A stretch of 64,000 nt of DNA from Rhodanobacter denitrificans (GCF_000230695.2 NC_020541.1:2852001-2916000), one strand, 5' to 3'. Positions 34,475 to 44,243 are shown, counted from the first letter of the stretch. Notes: a model not told the origin generated them from the sequence alone. A program made the numbers and translations.

Positions 34475-36391
34475 TCAACGCCGCCGGCGGCTGTAGCGGG
34501 TACGCCGCCAGCCATACAGCAGGCCGAGCAAGACCACCAGCGCCGGCACCAGCACGATGTTGATGAACTTCAGGCGCAGGCCGAGCGCGTCGATCTCGGC
34601 GTTGAGCTGGTGCTGCACGTCGCGCAGTTCCTTGTTGATCGCCAGCTGGCGCTGGCGGAACTGCTCGATCTCGCGGCGCTGCTCGGCGCTGGCGGCGCTG
34701 CCGTGGCTGCCCTTGGCCGGCTGCAGCTCGTCCAGCCGGCGACGGGTATCGGCCAGCTCCTGCTCCAGCTCGTGTTCCTTCTGCAGGAACTTCTGGTCGG
34801 CCACGTTGCGCAGCGCCTGCACCCGCGTGAACGGCCGTTGCGAGGTGGAGCGGCCGCGGATCGACAGCAGCGCCGAGGAACCGCTGAGGTTGTCCACCAG
34901 GTTGGTGACGAAATCCCCGTTGTTGGCGAACACCCGCATCATGGTCTGGCCCAGGATGGTCTGCGGCTCCACCCACAGCCGGTCGCTGAGCAGGTCGGTG
35001 TCGGCGACCAGGATCACCTCGGCATCCGGCGCCGAGCGGACCCGGTGGCCGGCCACGCCGGCCCGCTCGGGAAACGCGCTGTCGAAGGTGCCGCGTAGGC
35101 GCGCGGCGAGCACGTAGTGCGCGTTGTCCGGCCGGTAATCCTGCAGCAGCGCGGTGGGGTCGCTGCTTGCATCCAGCACCCGCTGGGTCGGCACCACCTC
35201 GGCCTCGGCACTGCTCTGCAGCAGCGGCACCAGCCGCGTGCGTGCATCGGCGGCCAGGTCGAAGTAACCGGTGGTGGACACGTTGATCCGCTGCAGGCTG
35301 GCGGTGACCACGTCGTTGCGGTTCAGCTCCTGCGCGCCCAGGTCGAGCATCGCCGGGTGGTTGAGGCTGCTGCCGGCCAGTTCGATCTGCAGCGCGCGGG
35401 CCCGGTCCAGCACCACCTTGTGCGGGTCGTAGCTCACGCCCCAGGCCTTGAACAGCCGCGGCAGGTCCGAACCGTGGTCGGGGAAGGTGATGCTGTCGGG
35501 TCCGTACGGCGAGGCGTCGAGTTCCGCGTCGGGGTCGACGAACACCACCAGGTGGCCACCGCGCAGCACGTACTGGTCGATCGCATACTGCGCATCGACC
35601 GGCAGCCGCTTGGGGTGGATCAGCAGCAGCACCCTGATGCCGTCGTCGACCTTCTGCAGCGTCGACGCATCCAGCGCCTTCACGTCGAACAGCTGGCCGA
35701 GCTGCTGCAGCACCGCCCACGGCTGCTCGCCGAGCACCGGATTGCCCTGCACGGGCAGCGAACTGATCACCCCGATCGGCGGCTTGCTGGCCTGGTTCAA
35801 CTCGTACAGCAGCTTGGCGATGTCGTATTCCAGAAAGGCCTCGCGGGCCGGGTCGAAGAACGCGATCGCCAGCGTCTTCTCCGGCACGCGATCATCCGCG
35901 CCTTCGCTCTCCGGGCCGCCGGAAAGGGTGCTGCCGGCCAGGCCGAAGAACACCCGCTCGCCGTTGCTGCCGCCGTTCGCCGCGGTCAGGCCGTTGCCTT
36001 CGGCACTGGCCTCGTCGTCCGAGTACGGCACCGGGTCGATGATCTGCAGGCGGATGCGGCCATGCGAGCGCGCCACCATCTCCTGCAGCATCTCGCGCAC
36101 GCGCTGTTCGTAGCTGCGCAGCTGCGGCAGATCGCGGGTGGCATGCTCGGAGAAGTACAAGGTCAGCCGCAGCGGGCGCTGCAGCGTATCGACGATGTGC
36201 AACGTGCCCGGGGTCAGCGTGTACAACTTGTCGGTGGTGAGGTCGATCCGCGAGGCGTGCAACCCGCGGCTGCTGGCCACGATCAGCGGCACGAACAGCA
36301 GCACCAGCAGTACCAGCGCGGCATACAGCGCGCCGCGCCGGGTCGGTTGCAGCGGGGTGGTGAACAGGCGATGCAGGCGTGAGCGGGGCAT
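34475..36391 (-). CDS. GldG-like ABC-associated substrate-binding membrane protein
   Basis: A 638-residue protein anchored at both ends: an N-terminal helix (about 22-40) and a C-terminal one (about 610-630). Between them is a large extracytoplasmic DUF4350/GldG region (DLTTDKLYTLTPGT, VRGGHLVVFVDPDAELD-like segment, PDAEVILVADTDLLSD). GldG works with GldA and GldF in an ABC complex, studied in gliding Bacteroidetes but widespread. Starts 4 bases after the permease stop; same operon. A long Arg/Gln/Glu coiled segment precedes the last helix. Confidence 0.85.
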   Translation of the reverse strand: MPRSRLHRLFTTPLQPTRRGALYAALVLLVLLFVPLIVASSRGLHASRIDLTTDKLYTLTPGTLHIVDTLQRPLRLTLYFSEHATRDLPQLRSYEQRVREMLQEMVARSHGRIRLQIIDPVPYSDDEASAEGNGLTAANGGSNGERVFFGLAGSTLSGGPESEGADDRVPEKTLAIAFFDPAREAFLEYDIAKLLYELNQASKPPIGVISSLPVQGNPVLGEQPWAVLQQLGQLFDVKALDASTLQKVDDGIRVLLLIHPKRLPVDAQYAIDQYVLRGGHLVVFVDPDAELDASPYGPDSITFPDHGSDLPRLFKAWGVSYDPHKVVLDRARALQIELAGSSLNHPAMLDLGAQELNRNDVVTASLQRINVSTTGYFDLAADARTRLVPLLQSSAEAEVVPTQRVLDASSDPTALLQDYRPDNAHYVLAARLRGTFDSAFPERAGVAGHRVRSAPDAEVILVADTDLLSDRLWVEPQTILGQTMMRVFANNGDFVTNLVDNLSGSSALLSIRGRSTSQRPFTRVQALRNVADQKFLQKEHELEQELADTRRRLDELQPAKGSHGSAASAEQRREIEQFRQRQLAINKELRDVQHQLNAEIDALGLRLKFINIVLVPALVVLLGLLYGWRRTRYSRRRR

Positions 36392-36395
36392 CGCG

Positions 36396-37130
36396 TCAGC
36401 GCGTCCGTTTCAGGTCGAGCAGCAGCACGCCGGCGACCAGCCAGCCGATCGTGCTAAGCAGGAAATACACCAGGTCGCGGATGTCCAGCACGCCGCGCGC
36501 GATCGCCTCGAAATGCCGCAGCATGGACAGGTGCGCCACCGCGTTGATCAGCTTGCGCGGCAGCGTGCCCGAGAAGAAATCCAGCACCTGCGGCTGACCG
36601 GCCAGGATCAGCAGCACGCACACCAGTGCGGTGAGGATGAATGCCACCACTTGGCTGCGGGTCAGCGCGGACAGGCAGGCGCCGATCGCGATGAAGCTGC
36701 CGGCCATCAGCCAACTGCCCAGGTAGCCGGCCAGGATCACGCCATTGTCCGGCGAGCCCAGGTAGTTGACGGTGATCCAGATCGGGAAGGTCAGCACCAG
36801 TGCCAGCCCGATGAACAGCCACGCCGCGAAGAACTTCCCCAGCATCGCCTGCCACAGCGTCAGCGGCAGGGTCAGCAGCAGCTCCAGCGTGCCGCCCTTG
36901 GCCTCCTCCGCCCACATGCGCATGGTGATCGCCGGCACCAGGATCAGGTACAACCACGGGTGCATCGTGAAGAACGGCTGCAGGTCGGCCTGGCCGCGCT
37001 CGTAGAAATCGCCAGCGTAGAAGGTGAGGATGCCGGCCAGCACCAGGAAGATCACCAGGAACACGTACGCCACCGGCGTCACGAAATAGCTGCGCAGTTC
37101 GCGCCGCAGCACGGCGTTGACCGGGTTCAC
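36396..37130 (-). CDS. GldF-like ABC transporter permease
   Basis: A 244-residue ABC-2-type permease with six membrane helices (RRELRSYFVTPVAYVFL at the start, EEAKGGTLELLLTLPLT in the first cytoplasmic turn, the diagnostic ABC-2 element). It starts with GTG overlapping the stop of the ATPase gene (GTGA) and is followed at once by the GldG-like gene. The substrate is unknown. Confidence 0.88.
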   Translation of the reverse strand: MNPVNAVLRRELRSYFVTPVAYVFLVIFLVLAGILTFYAGDFYERGQADLQPFFTMHPWLYLILVPAITMRMWAEEAKGGTLELLLTLPLTLWQAMLGKFFAAWLFIGLALVLTFPIWITVNYLGSPDNGVILAGYLGSWLMAGSFIAIGACLSALTRSQVVAFILTALVCVLLILAGQPQVLDFFSGTLPRKLINAVAHLSMLRHFEAIARGVLDIRDLVYFLLSTIGWLVAGVLLLDLKRTR

Positions 37131-38071
37131 GCGCGGCCTCCGACGCCATCGCCGTCACCCGTGGTGATCTGGCGGAACACCTCGTCCAGCCGGCCGCGCT
37201 CGAGCTGGATCTCCGACACCTCCAGCCCCTGCTCGCGCAGCAGCGTCTCGACCGGCTCCAGGATCCGCGCGCCCGGCTTCGGGAACACCGTGATGCGGCC
37301 GTCCAGCGGGTCCACCTCGATCGCCGCCACCTGCGGCAGGCGGCCCAGCATCTCCTGCGACATGCCGCTGCCCGGCGCGCTGAACGACACCGCGCCGTGG
37401 TAGCGCGAACGCGCCTCCAGCTCGGCCGGCGTGGCATCGGCCAGCAGCTTGCCGCGCGCGATGATCACCACCCGGTTGCACAGCGCATGCACCTCCTCCA
37501 GCAGGTGGGTGGAGACCAGGATGGTGCGGTCGCGCGCCATCGCGTCGATCAGCTGGCGCACCGCGTGCTTCTGGTTCGGATCGAGGCCGTCGGTGGGCTC
37601 GTCCAGCATCAGCACCGGCGGGTCGTGCAGGATCGCCTGGGCCAGTCCGACGCGCCGGCGCAGGCCCTTCGACAGCGTGTCGATGCACAGGCCCAGGACT
37701 TCCTCCAGTTGCAGCTGCTGCACCACCGCGTCGAACCGCCGGTAAGCGGCCTCGGCCTTGAGCCCGCGCATGCGCACGATGAACTGCAGGAACTCGCGCA
37801 CGGTCATCTCGCCGTAGCTCGGAGCACCCTCGGGCAGGTAGCCAAGCGCGCGCTTGGCCTGCAGCGGCTCGCGGACGACGTCATGGCCGCACACCCGCGC
37901 GGTACCCGAAGTGGGCACCAGGAACCCGGCGATCATGCGCATCGCGGTGGACTTGCCCGCGCCATTGGGGCCGAGCAGGCCGAGCACCTGGCCCGGCTCG
38001 ACACGGATGCTCAGCGCATCCACTGCGGTCAGGTTGCCATAGCGTCGGGTGAGCTGGTCGGTCTCGATCAT
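37127..38071 (-). CDS. GldA-like ABC transporter ATP-binding protein
   Basis: A 314-residue ATPase with Walker A GPNGAGKST, signature LSKGLRRRVGLAQ, Walker B VLMLDEPTDGLD and the switch His in STHLLEE. After the ~230-residue ATPase domain comes a C-terminal extension typical of ABC-2 ATPases. It begins a three-gene operon with permease and GldG-like protein. The ATG at 38071 places the first beta strand correctly; upstream residues are low-complexity. Confidence 0.9.
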   Translation of the reverse strand: MIETDQLTRRYGNLTAVDALSIRVEPGQVLGLLGPNGAGKSTAMRMIAGFLVPTSGTARVCGHDVVREPLQAKRALGYLPEGAPSYGEMTVREFLQFIVRMRGLKAEAAYRRFDAVVQQLQLEEVLGLCIDTLSKGLRRRVGLAQAILHDPPVLMLDEPTDGLDPNQKHAVRQLIDAMARDRTILVSTHLLEEVHALCNRVVIIARGKLLADATPAELEARSRYHGAVSFSAPGSGMSQEMLGRLPQVAAIEVDPLDGRITVFPKPGARILEPVETLLREQGLEVSEIQLERGRLDEVFRQITTGDGDGVGGRA

Positions 38072-38183
38072 GTCCGGGGTGGGTTGTGGCGGTGTACCGC
38101 GCCTGGCACGGGCGAACCCGCCGACCGTCGCTGCGGATCGCCCCGCAATGTACCGCAAGACGCCGGCCGGCGGCCCGAAAAGA

Positions 38184-38211
38184 AAAGGCCCCTCCGAGCG
38201 GAGGGGCCTTT
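38184..38211 (-). terminator. Rho-independent terminator after the SRPBCC gene
   Basis: Perfect 11-bp stem AAAGGCCCCTC / GAGGGGCCTTT with a 6-base loop, 22 bases downstream of the SRPBCC gene stop on the minus strand, continuing into a T-rich run (read on minus). It separates this gene from the GldA operon. Confidence 0.85.
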
Positions 38212-38233
38212 CGAGGCGCTGCGGCGATCCGGC

Positions 38234-39601
38234 TTACTTACCGGCGCTGGCCGCTGCGGCCGGTGCGGCGGCGCTGGCGGCCGGTGCCGGGGCGGAGCCG
38301 GACGCGGCCGGCGCCGCTTCGTCGAGCGTCGGCGGCTGCAGGCCGGCTTCCTGCTCCGGAGTCTGCTCCGGCGCGCTGCTGATCGGCAGGAACACGTTGT
38401 ACTTCGCGTAGGTGGTGATGTTGCCGCCGGCATCCTTCACTTCCGGCGTCGCGATCACGTCGTAGGCGCGGTTGATCACGTCGTCATACTTGTAGCCGTG
38501 GGTCTGCGCATAGGCCTTGAGCATGTCGCGGGTCTGCGGCACGCCGGCGAAAGTGCCGTTCCACACGCCCTTCAGCGCTGCACCGCCGAAGGCCAGCATG
38601 GCGCGCACGTTGCCGTCCACCACCAGGCGGCCGTAACGGTCGCGGCTGCCGGCGGCAACGCTGGCATCCGCGGCGGCGGCGGCACTGCTGGCCTCGGCCG
38701 GCGCACCGGAGGCGTCGAGCGACGGCGGAGTCGCCGCCGTCAGCTGCTCGCTCTGGCCGTTGATGGTCAGCGTGCTGGAGTCGATCGGGAATGCCACGTC
38801 GAAGCTGTAGGTCTGGTCGCCGTAGTTGGTGGTGATCAGGATGCGCGAGCCGGTGACGTTCACGCCGAGCTTCTTGGCGGCTGCCTGGACCTCGGTGTTG
38901 GCCTTGGCGATGGCGTCTTCCACCGCCTCCATGCCGTCCTTGCGCTGGATCGAGGTGGACACCAGCAGCACCGGGGTCGGCTGGGTCTGTTCGATGTGCG
39001 GAATCAGCTGGCTGTAGTCGATGTTCGGCACGCCGGCCAGCACGTTCTGCAGGTTGTTCAGGCTGAACTGGATAAACGAATCGGGATCGCCATGGATGTA
39101 CAGGTTGGCGAAGCGGTTGATCAGGTTCCAGCCGTAGGAGACGTCATACGACCAGGTGACCTGGGTCAGCTGCCCGCGGCTGCCCTGGCGTTCCAGATCC
39201 AGCGTGAAATGCTTGTCCAGGCCGCGCCAGCTGTTGTCCAGGTTCCAGACGATGCTGGCGGTCTTGGTGTTGCTGTCGATCTTGTCGAACTCGGGCGTGG
39301 CGCTGGCGATGGTCAGGCCGCCGTTGCCGACCTTCGGGTCGGTGCTGGTCCAGCTGACCTCGGCACCCGGGCCGTACGCCTTGCCGGAGAAGTTGAACTG
39401 GATGTTCGGGTCGAACGAGCGCAGCACCGAGTAGTCGGGCAGCCGGCGGTAGTTGTCGAGCACGTCGTAGACCTGCCGCATGTCCTTGCCGATGACCAGT
39501 TGGCGTTCCACGTGGCCACTGCCGGGCATGATCACGGCCGCCAGGACACCGATGACCGCCACGATGACCAGGGCAGCAAGAAATTCAAAGACACGCATCA
39601 T
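38234..39601 (-). CDS. Membrane-anchored SRPBCC-domain protein
   Basis: A 455-residue protein. An N-terminal helix (about 5-27) is followed by an SRPBCC/polyketide-cyclase-like domain (VERQLVIGKDMRQVYDVLDNY, GPGAEVSWTSTDP, DVSYGWNLINRFANLY). A second alpha/beta region follows that may be a GyrI-like domain (TPVLLVSTSIQRKDGMEA, QTYSFDVAFPID, GVWNGTFAGVP). A Pro/Ala/Ser tail closes it. Such proteins are typical of Xanthomonadales and have no known ligand. GGAGAA precedes the ATG; a strong terminator follows. Confidence 0.75.
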   Translation of the reverse strand: MMRVFEFLAALVIVAVIGVLAAVIMPGSGHVERQLVIGKDMRQVYDVLDNYRRLPDYSVLRSFDPNIQFNFSGKAYGPGAEVSWTSTDPKVGNGGLTIASATPEFDKIDSNTKTASIVWNLDNSWRGLDKHFTLDLERQGSRGQLTQVTWSYDVSYGWNLINRFANLYIHGDPDSFIQFSLNNLQNVLAGVPNIDYSQLIPHIEQTQPTPVLLVSTSIQRKDGMEAVEDAIAKANTEVQAAAKKLGVNVTGSRILITTNYGDQTYSFDVAFPIDSSTLTINGQSEQLTAATPPSLDASGAPAEASSAAAAADASVAAGSRDRYGRLVVDGNVRAMLAFGGAALKGVWNGTFAGVPQTRDMLKAYAQTHGYKYDDVINRAYDVIATPEVKDAGGNITTYAKYNVFLPISSAPEQTPEQEAGLQPPTLDEAAPAASGSAPAPAASAAAPAAAASAGK

Positions 39602-39826
39602 TCCAGAGTTCTCCGAAGCGTCTTTACGCCATACCTAGATAGTGTTGTCCCAGCCGTCCGCGCGGGCCCGCCCGAGGGTTCATCCCGAGGGCCATGGCAG
39701 GGGGTCGGCAAACGCCGAAGCAACGGATGTTACTTGCTCACGGGCCGGAACGCTATCGCCGGCATCGCCCGTTCCGGAAGGCCAAAAGCGGGCTGCGGCG
39801 GGGCCACCGGCGCCGCCAGGAGTGCT

Positions 39827-40468
39827 TCAGACGATGCCCATTTCCAGCGCCTTCAGCACCGCGCGGGTGCGGTCGCGCACGCCAAGCTTGGACAGGATAT
39901 TGGAAACGTGGTTCTTCACGGTGCCCTCGGCCACCTTCAGCGAGTTGGCGATTTCCTTGTTGCTGTAGCCGCCGGACAGCAGCCGCAGGATCTCGGTCTC
40001 GCGCTCGGTCAGCGGGTCGGGCTGCTCCAGGCTGGTGAACTGGTTCTGCATCCGTGCCACCCCGGCCATCAGGCGCTGGGTGACCATCGGCGCCACCAGC
40101 GAGCCGCCGCCGGCCACGGTGCGCACCGCCTCGACCAGTTGCTCCAGCGAGACGTCCTTCAGCAGGTAGCCGCGCGCGCCGGCCTTGAGGCCCTGCAGCA
40201 CCAGCTGGTCGTCGTCGAAGGTGGTCAGGATGATGGTCGGCGGCAGCTCGTTGCGGGCGGACAGCGCCTGCAGCACTTCCAGCCCGCTCATGTTCGGCAT
40301 GCGCAGATCCAGCAGCACCACGTCCGGCTTGACCCGCGGGATGTCCTGCACGGCCTGGGCGCCGTCGGCACACTCGGCCACCACGCGGATGTCCTCAGCC
40401 AGGTCCAGCAGCGAGCGGACTCCCTGGCGCACCAGATTCTGGTCGTCGACGAGACAAACGGAAATCAT
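39827..40468 (-). CDS. NarL/FixJ-family response regulator
   Basis: A 213-residue regulator. Receiver domain: acidic pair Asp8/Asp9 (VDDQ), phospho-acceptor Asp54 (LLDLRMPN), Thr and Lys in LTTFDD and LLKDVS. LuxR-type HTH at the end: LTERETEILRLLSGGYSNKEIA and VKNHVSNILSKLGVRDRT. It pairs with the histidine kinase gene upstream on the same strand, like DesR/DesK. The ATG at 40468 begins the first strand. Confidence 0.92.
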   Translation of the reverse strand: MISVCLVDDQNLVRQGVRSLLDLAEDIRVVAECADGAQAVQDIPRVKPDVVLLDLRMPNMSGLEVLQALSARNELPPTIILTTFDDDQLVLQGLKAGARGYLLKDVSLEQLVEAVRTVAGGGSLVAPMVTQRLMAGVARMQNQFTSLEQPDPLTERETEILRLLSGGYSNKEIANSLKVAEGTVKNHVSNILSKLGVRDRTRAVLKALEMGIV

Positions 40469-40576
40469 CGCGGATCCTCGGGCAGACACGGCTTAAGGGT
40501 AAGTGATGTTGACAGCCGGCGGGCCGGGCCACTGCCGACACCGGCGCATTTTCGCACGCCGCGCGAGCTGCCAAGG

Positions 40577-41800
40577 TTACGACACATGCAGCGCCGGCGG
40601 CTCGAGGCGCGTCGGCGCGTGCGCCAGCGCGGTGTGCTCGCCCAGCGGCAGCCGCACGGTCAGCGCGAAGCCCTGGCTGAGGCCGGTATCCAGCGTCACG
40701 CTGCCGCCGAATTCGGCCAGCCGCTCGCGCATGCCGGACAGGCCGTTGCCCGGCTCGACGTTCTCGGCACCGCGGCCGTCGTCGCGCGCGTGCAGGCCGA
40801 GCAGGTTGTCCCCCGCATAGGCGAAATTCAGCCACAGGTTGCGCGCACCGGCGTGCTTGGCGGTATTGGTGATGATCTCCTGGGCGCAGCGCAGCAGCAC
40901 CTGCGCGCGGCGCGGATCCTCCACGCTGAAGCGCGGCGGCATGATCACGTGCACGCTCAGGCCGGGCACGCCCTCGGTGAGGCTGCGCAGCGCCTGGGTC
41001 AGGTCGATCGCATCGTCCTGGCGCAACTCGCTGACCACCTCGCGCACGTCGGCCAGCAGCAGCTTGGCCGTGCTTTGCGCCTTGCGCACGTGCGCGCCGG
41101 CGGACTCGTTGGAGAGGTGGCTGGCCACCTCCAGGTTCAGGCTCAGCGCGGTCAGGTGATGGCCGATCAGGTCATGCAGGTCGCGCGCGATGCGCATGCG
41201 CTCGGCGATCCGGCTGGACTCGGCCAGCAGGGCGCGGGTGGCGCGCAGTTCGGAATTCAGCCGGCGCTGCACCTCGCGCTGTTCGGCCTGCTGGCTGGCC
41301 ACTGTCGAAGTCACGAACACCAGCACCGAGATGCCCAGGTAGATGCTGGCCTGGATGAAGCCCACCGCGATGCTGTGGTCGTATTCGGGCCAGCCCGCGA
41401 AAACCGCGACCAGGCTCAGGTGCTGCAACACCAGCCAGAACGCGGCGAGCCAGAACGGCAGCAGCCACGGCAGCACCAGCGAGGCGACCACCATCAGCAT
41501 CGCCGACAGGCCGCTGTGGCTGTACCAACCCACCGCCACTGCCGCCGCCGTCATCGAGGCCAGCCCGAGCAGCTTCAGCACCGGATAGCGGCGCGAGCCG
41601 AGGTTGCTGGTCAGCAGCCAGTACATCAGGCCGAAGATCAGATAGCACAGCGTCCACAGCAGCAGCGAGAAATTCGGACGGTGCAGTTGGTCCAGACGCT
41701 CGGCAGCCCAGTTCGTGACCAGCGGCGTGCCGGCCGACAGATAGGTGAAGAAGCCCGCATAGCGGAGCAGGCGGATATGGTTGAAGAAGGGCCAGCGCAT
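40577..41800 (-). CDS. DesK-type membrane sensor histidine kinase
   Basis: A 407-residue kinase: about five or six N-terminal membrane helices (to ~residue 165), a coiled linker (QQAEQREVQRRLNSELRA), the HisKA_3 motif RIARDLHDLIGHHL with the phosphorylated His, and a C-terminal ATPase domain (NTAKHAGARNL, RDDGRGAE, GNGLSGMRERL). It is co-directional with its response regulator 108 bases downstream. DesK-like kinases sense membrane state; the stimulus here is unknown. The start ATG at 41800 lies just before the first helix. Confidence 0.88.
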   Translation of the reverse strand: MRWPFFNHIRLLRYAGFFTYLSAGTPLVTNWAAERLDQLHRPNFSLLLWTLCYLIFGLMYWLLTSNLGSRRYPVLKLLGLASMTAAAVAVGWYSHSGLSAMLMVVASLVLPWLLPFWLAAFWLVLQHLSLVAVFAGWPEYDHSIAVGFIQASIYLGISVLVFVTSTVASQQAEQREVQRRLNSELRATRALLAESSRIAERMRIARDLHDLIGHHLTALSLNLEVASHLSNESAGAHVRKAQSTAKLLLADVREVVSELRQDDAIDLTQALRSLTEGVPGLSVHVIMPPRFSVEDPRRAQVLLRCAQEIITNTAKHAGARNLWLNFAYAGDNLLGLHARDDGRGAENVEPGNGLSGMRERLAEFGGSVTLDTGLSQGFALTVRLPLGEHTALAHAPTRLEPPALHVS

Positions 41801-41997
41801 CCCTGCATCATTGGGCGTACGGGGGGTTCGCGCAATGCGCGGGAAGTCATGGCCGGGCACGCGCCCCGGCCACGGCTTTACGAAGCTTTTACATGTGCCC
41901 TTGCGAGATGTAAGGGTCACAGCCGCATGTCATAATAGGCCATTGCGCGAGGCTGCTGCCCGACCTCGTCCCCGATTCCATCATTGCGGAGCAACGA

Positions 41998-42618
41998 ATG
42001 GCCCTTGCCATCCGCGACGTGCGCGAGCACGACCTGGATGCCGTACTGGCGCTCAACAATGCCGCCGGTCGCTCCATCCTCGCCCTCGATGCAACCCAGC
42101 TGCGCTACTTCTACGAGCACGCCGAGTATTTCCGCGTGGCCGAGATCGACGGCCACCTGGCCGGGTTCCTGATCGCGCTGCGCGAAGGCGGCGACTACGC
42201 CAGCCCGAACTACCGCTGGTTCGCCGACCACTACCCGCAGTTCGTCTACATCGACCGCATCGTGATCGCGAACGCCTACCGCCGCCACGGCCTGGGCCGC
42301 ATCTTCTACTGCGACGTGCACAGCTACGCCGAGGTGCGCGTGCCGCTGCTTACCTGCGAGGTGTTCCTGGAGCCGCGCGACGACGTGGTGGTGCTGTTCC
42401 ACGGCACCTACGGCTTCCAGGAAGTCGGCCAGCAGCGCATGGGCGAGCACGGCCCGCAGGTCAGCCTGCTGGCGCGCGACCTGCCCAGCTACGCCTACGT
42501 GCGCGATACCTGGCTCGAACACGGCGGCCTGCCCGACGTGCCGTGGCTGGCCGAACGCGAGCACCCGGCCCGGCACGACGCCGCCCCGCGCCGCCTCGCC
42601 GGGGAGCGGCGCCCGTGA
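41998..42618 (+). CDS. GNAT-family N-acetyltransferase
   Basis: A 206-residue acetyltransferase with the acetyl-CoA loop VIANAYRRHGLGRIF and the preceding beta strand FVYIDRIVI. In Xanthomonadales such a gene directly precedes minC. Its stop is overlapped by the GTG of minC (GTGA), so it leads the minCDE transcript. Substrate unknown. Confidence 0.8.
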   Translation: MALAIRDVREHDLDAVLALNNAAGRSILALDATQLRYFYEHAEYFRVAEIDGHLAGFLIALREGGDYASPNYRWFADHYPQFVYIDRIVIANAYRRHGLGRIFYCDVHSYAEVRVPLLTCEVFLEPRDDVVVLFHGTYGFQEVGQQRMGEHGPQVSLLARDLPSYAYVRDTWLEHGGLPDVPWLAEREHPARHDAAPRRLAGERRP

Positions 42619-43385
42619 GTGTAAGAACAGAGACCAACGATGCCTGCGACCTGCGCTTCGGCCAGGTCGGCATCGCCTGCGTGCGCGTGCGCCGGGTCGA
42701 CGCCGCCGCGCTGTGCGACGAACTCGAACGCCGCGTGCGCGCCGCGCCGCAGATGTTTGCCCGCGCCGCCGTGGTACTGGACCTGAGCCACCTGCTCGAC
42801 CTGCCCGACGACGGCGCCGTCGATGCCCTGCTCGAAGCGGTGCGCAGCGCCGGCATGCTGCCGGTGGGCCTGGCCTACGGCACCAGTGAAACCGAGGCGC
42901 TGGCCAGGCGCATGGGACTGCCGCTGATCGCCAAGTTCCGCGCCGCCTACGAGCCGGCCCCGGGCAGCGCGCCCGTCGCCGAGCCGGCGGCACGCGCCGA
43001 ACCGGCACCGGCGGTGCAGCGCGAGCCGATCCTGTCTGCGCCGGCGCCCGGCAGCATGCAGGGTGCGCAGCACCATGCCGGTTCGGTGCGCTCCGGCCAG
43101 CAGATCTACGCGCGCGAGCGCGATCTGATCGTCACCGGCGCCGTGGCCAACGGCGCCGAAGTGATCGCCGACGGCAACATCCACATCTACGGCGGCCTGC
43201 GCGGCCGCGCCATGGCCGGCGCGCAGGGCGACGCGAAGGCGCGCATCTTCGTCTCCGACTTTCGTGCCGAACTGGTGGCGATCGCCGGGCAATATCGCGT
43301 GTTCGAGCAGATTCCCGGCGACCTCGAGGGCCAGTCCGTGCAATGCTGGCTCGACGGCGACAAGCTGCTGATCGCCAGGCTGTAA
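42615..43385 (+). CDS. minC: Septum-site determining protein MinC
   Basis: A 256-residue inhibitor of FtsZ ring assembly. The N-terminal alpha/beta domain (about 1-110: LDLSHLLDLPDDG) blocks FtsZ polymers. A Pro/Ala/Glu linker follows, and the C-terminal right-handed beta-helix (RSGQQIYARERDLIVTGAVANG, ADGNIHIYGGLRGRAMAGA) binds MinD and dimerises. It starts at a GTG overlapping the GNAT gene and is followed by minD 37 bases on. Confidence 0.94.
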   Translation: MSVRTETNDACDLRFGQVGIACVRVRRVDAAALCDELERRVRAAPQMFARAAVVLDLSHLLDLPDDGAVDALLEAVRSAGMLPVGLAYGTSETEALARRMGLPLIAKFRAAYEPAPGSAPVAEPAARAEPAPAVQREPILSAPAPGSMQGAQHHAGSVRSGQQIYARERDLIVTGAVANGAEVIADGNIHIYGGLRGRAMAGAQGDAKARIFVSDFRAELVAIAGQYRVFEQIPGDLEGQSVQCWLDGDKLLIARL

Positions 43386-43422
43386 CCCCTTACAACAAGA
43401 ACAATCATGCGGAGATGGGCCC

Positions 43423-44238
43423 TTGACTGCTGAGATTATCGTTGTCACTTCCGGCAAAGGCGGCGTCGGCAAGACGACGACCAGCGCCTCGCTGGCCACC
43501 GGTCTGGCCATGGCCGGCAAGAAAACCGCGGTGATCGACTTCGACGTCGGCCTGCGCAACCTCGACCTGATCATGGGCTGCGAGCGGCGCGTGGTGTACG
43601 ACTTCGTCAACGTCGTGCACGGCGAGGCGACGCTGAAGCAGTCGCTGATCAAGGACAAGCGCTACGAGAACCTGTACGTGCTGGCCGCCAGCCAGACCCG
43701 CGACAAGGACGCGCTGACCCAGGAAGGTGTCGAAAAGGTGCTCGACGGCCTGTCCGAAATGGATTTCGATTACGTCGTGTGCGACTCCCCGGCCGGCATC
43801 GAGAAGGGTGCCCACCTGGCGATGTACTTCGCCGACCACGCGGTGGTGGTGGTCAACCCGGAAGTGTCTTCGGTGCGCGATTCGGACCGCATCCTCGGCC
43901 TGCTCGCCAGCAAGACCCGGCGCGCCGAGAAGGGCGAAAGCCCGGTCACCCAGCACCTGCTGCTGACCCGCTACAACCCCGCGCGCGTGGCGATCGGCGA
44001 GATGCTCAGCGTGAAGGACGTCGAGGAAATCCTCGGTATCGAGGTGGTCGGCGTGATCCCCGAGTCGGAAAACGTGCTGACCGCCTCCAACAACGGCATC
44101 CCGGTGATCGTCGACGCCGCCTCGCAGGCCGGCCAGGCCTACGGCGACACGGTGGCCCGCATCCTCGGCGAAGAGCGCCCGCTGCGCTTCATCGACGTAC
44201 CGAAGAAAGGCTTTCTCCAGCGCGTGTTCGGAGGTTGA
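43423..44238 (+). CDS. minD: Septum-site determining ATPase MinD
   Basis: A 271-residue deviant-Walker ATPase: SGKGGVGKTT at 10-19, IDFDVGLRNLDLIMG, CDSPAGIEKGA, and a C-terminal amphipathic membrane helix (FLQRVFGG). It recruits MinC to the membrane and oscillates with MinE. The start is a TTG at 43423, with GGAG 8 bases upstream; no ATG or GTG is in frame before the conserved first strand. Confidence 0.95.
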   Translation: MTAEIIVVTSGKGGVGKTTTSASLATGLAMAGKKTAVIDFDVGLRNLDLIMGCERRVVYDFVNVVHGEATLKQSLIKDKRYENLYVLAASQTRDKDALTQEGVEKVLDGLSEMDFDYVVCDSPAGIEKGAHLAMYFADHAVVVVNPEVSSVRDSDRILGLLASKTRRAEKGESPVTQHLLLTRYNPARVAIGEMLSVKDVEEILGIEVVGVIPESENVLTASNNGIPVIVDAASQAGQAYGDTVARILGEERPLRFIDVPKKGFLQRVFGG

Positions 44239-44243
44239 TCACG

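Noticed and set aside
37397..41935. A 1512-codon open frame on the plus strand
   Set aside because: It lies opposite five well-supported minus-strand genes (GldA, SRPBCC protein, response regulator, kinase) and has Gln/Arg/His/Val-rich antisense composition; GC-rich DNA leaves such frames open.
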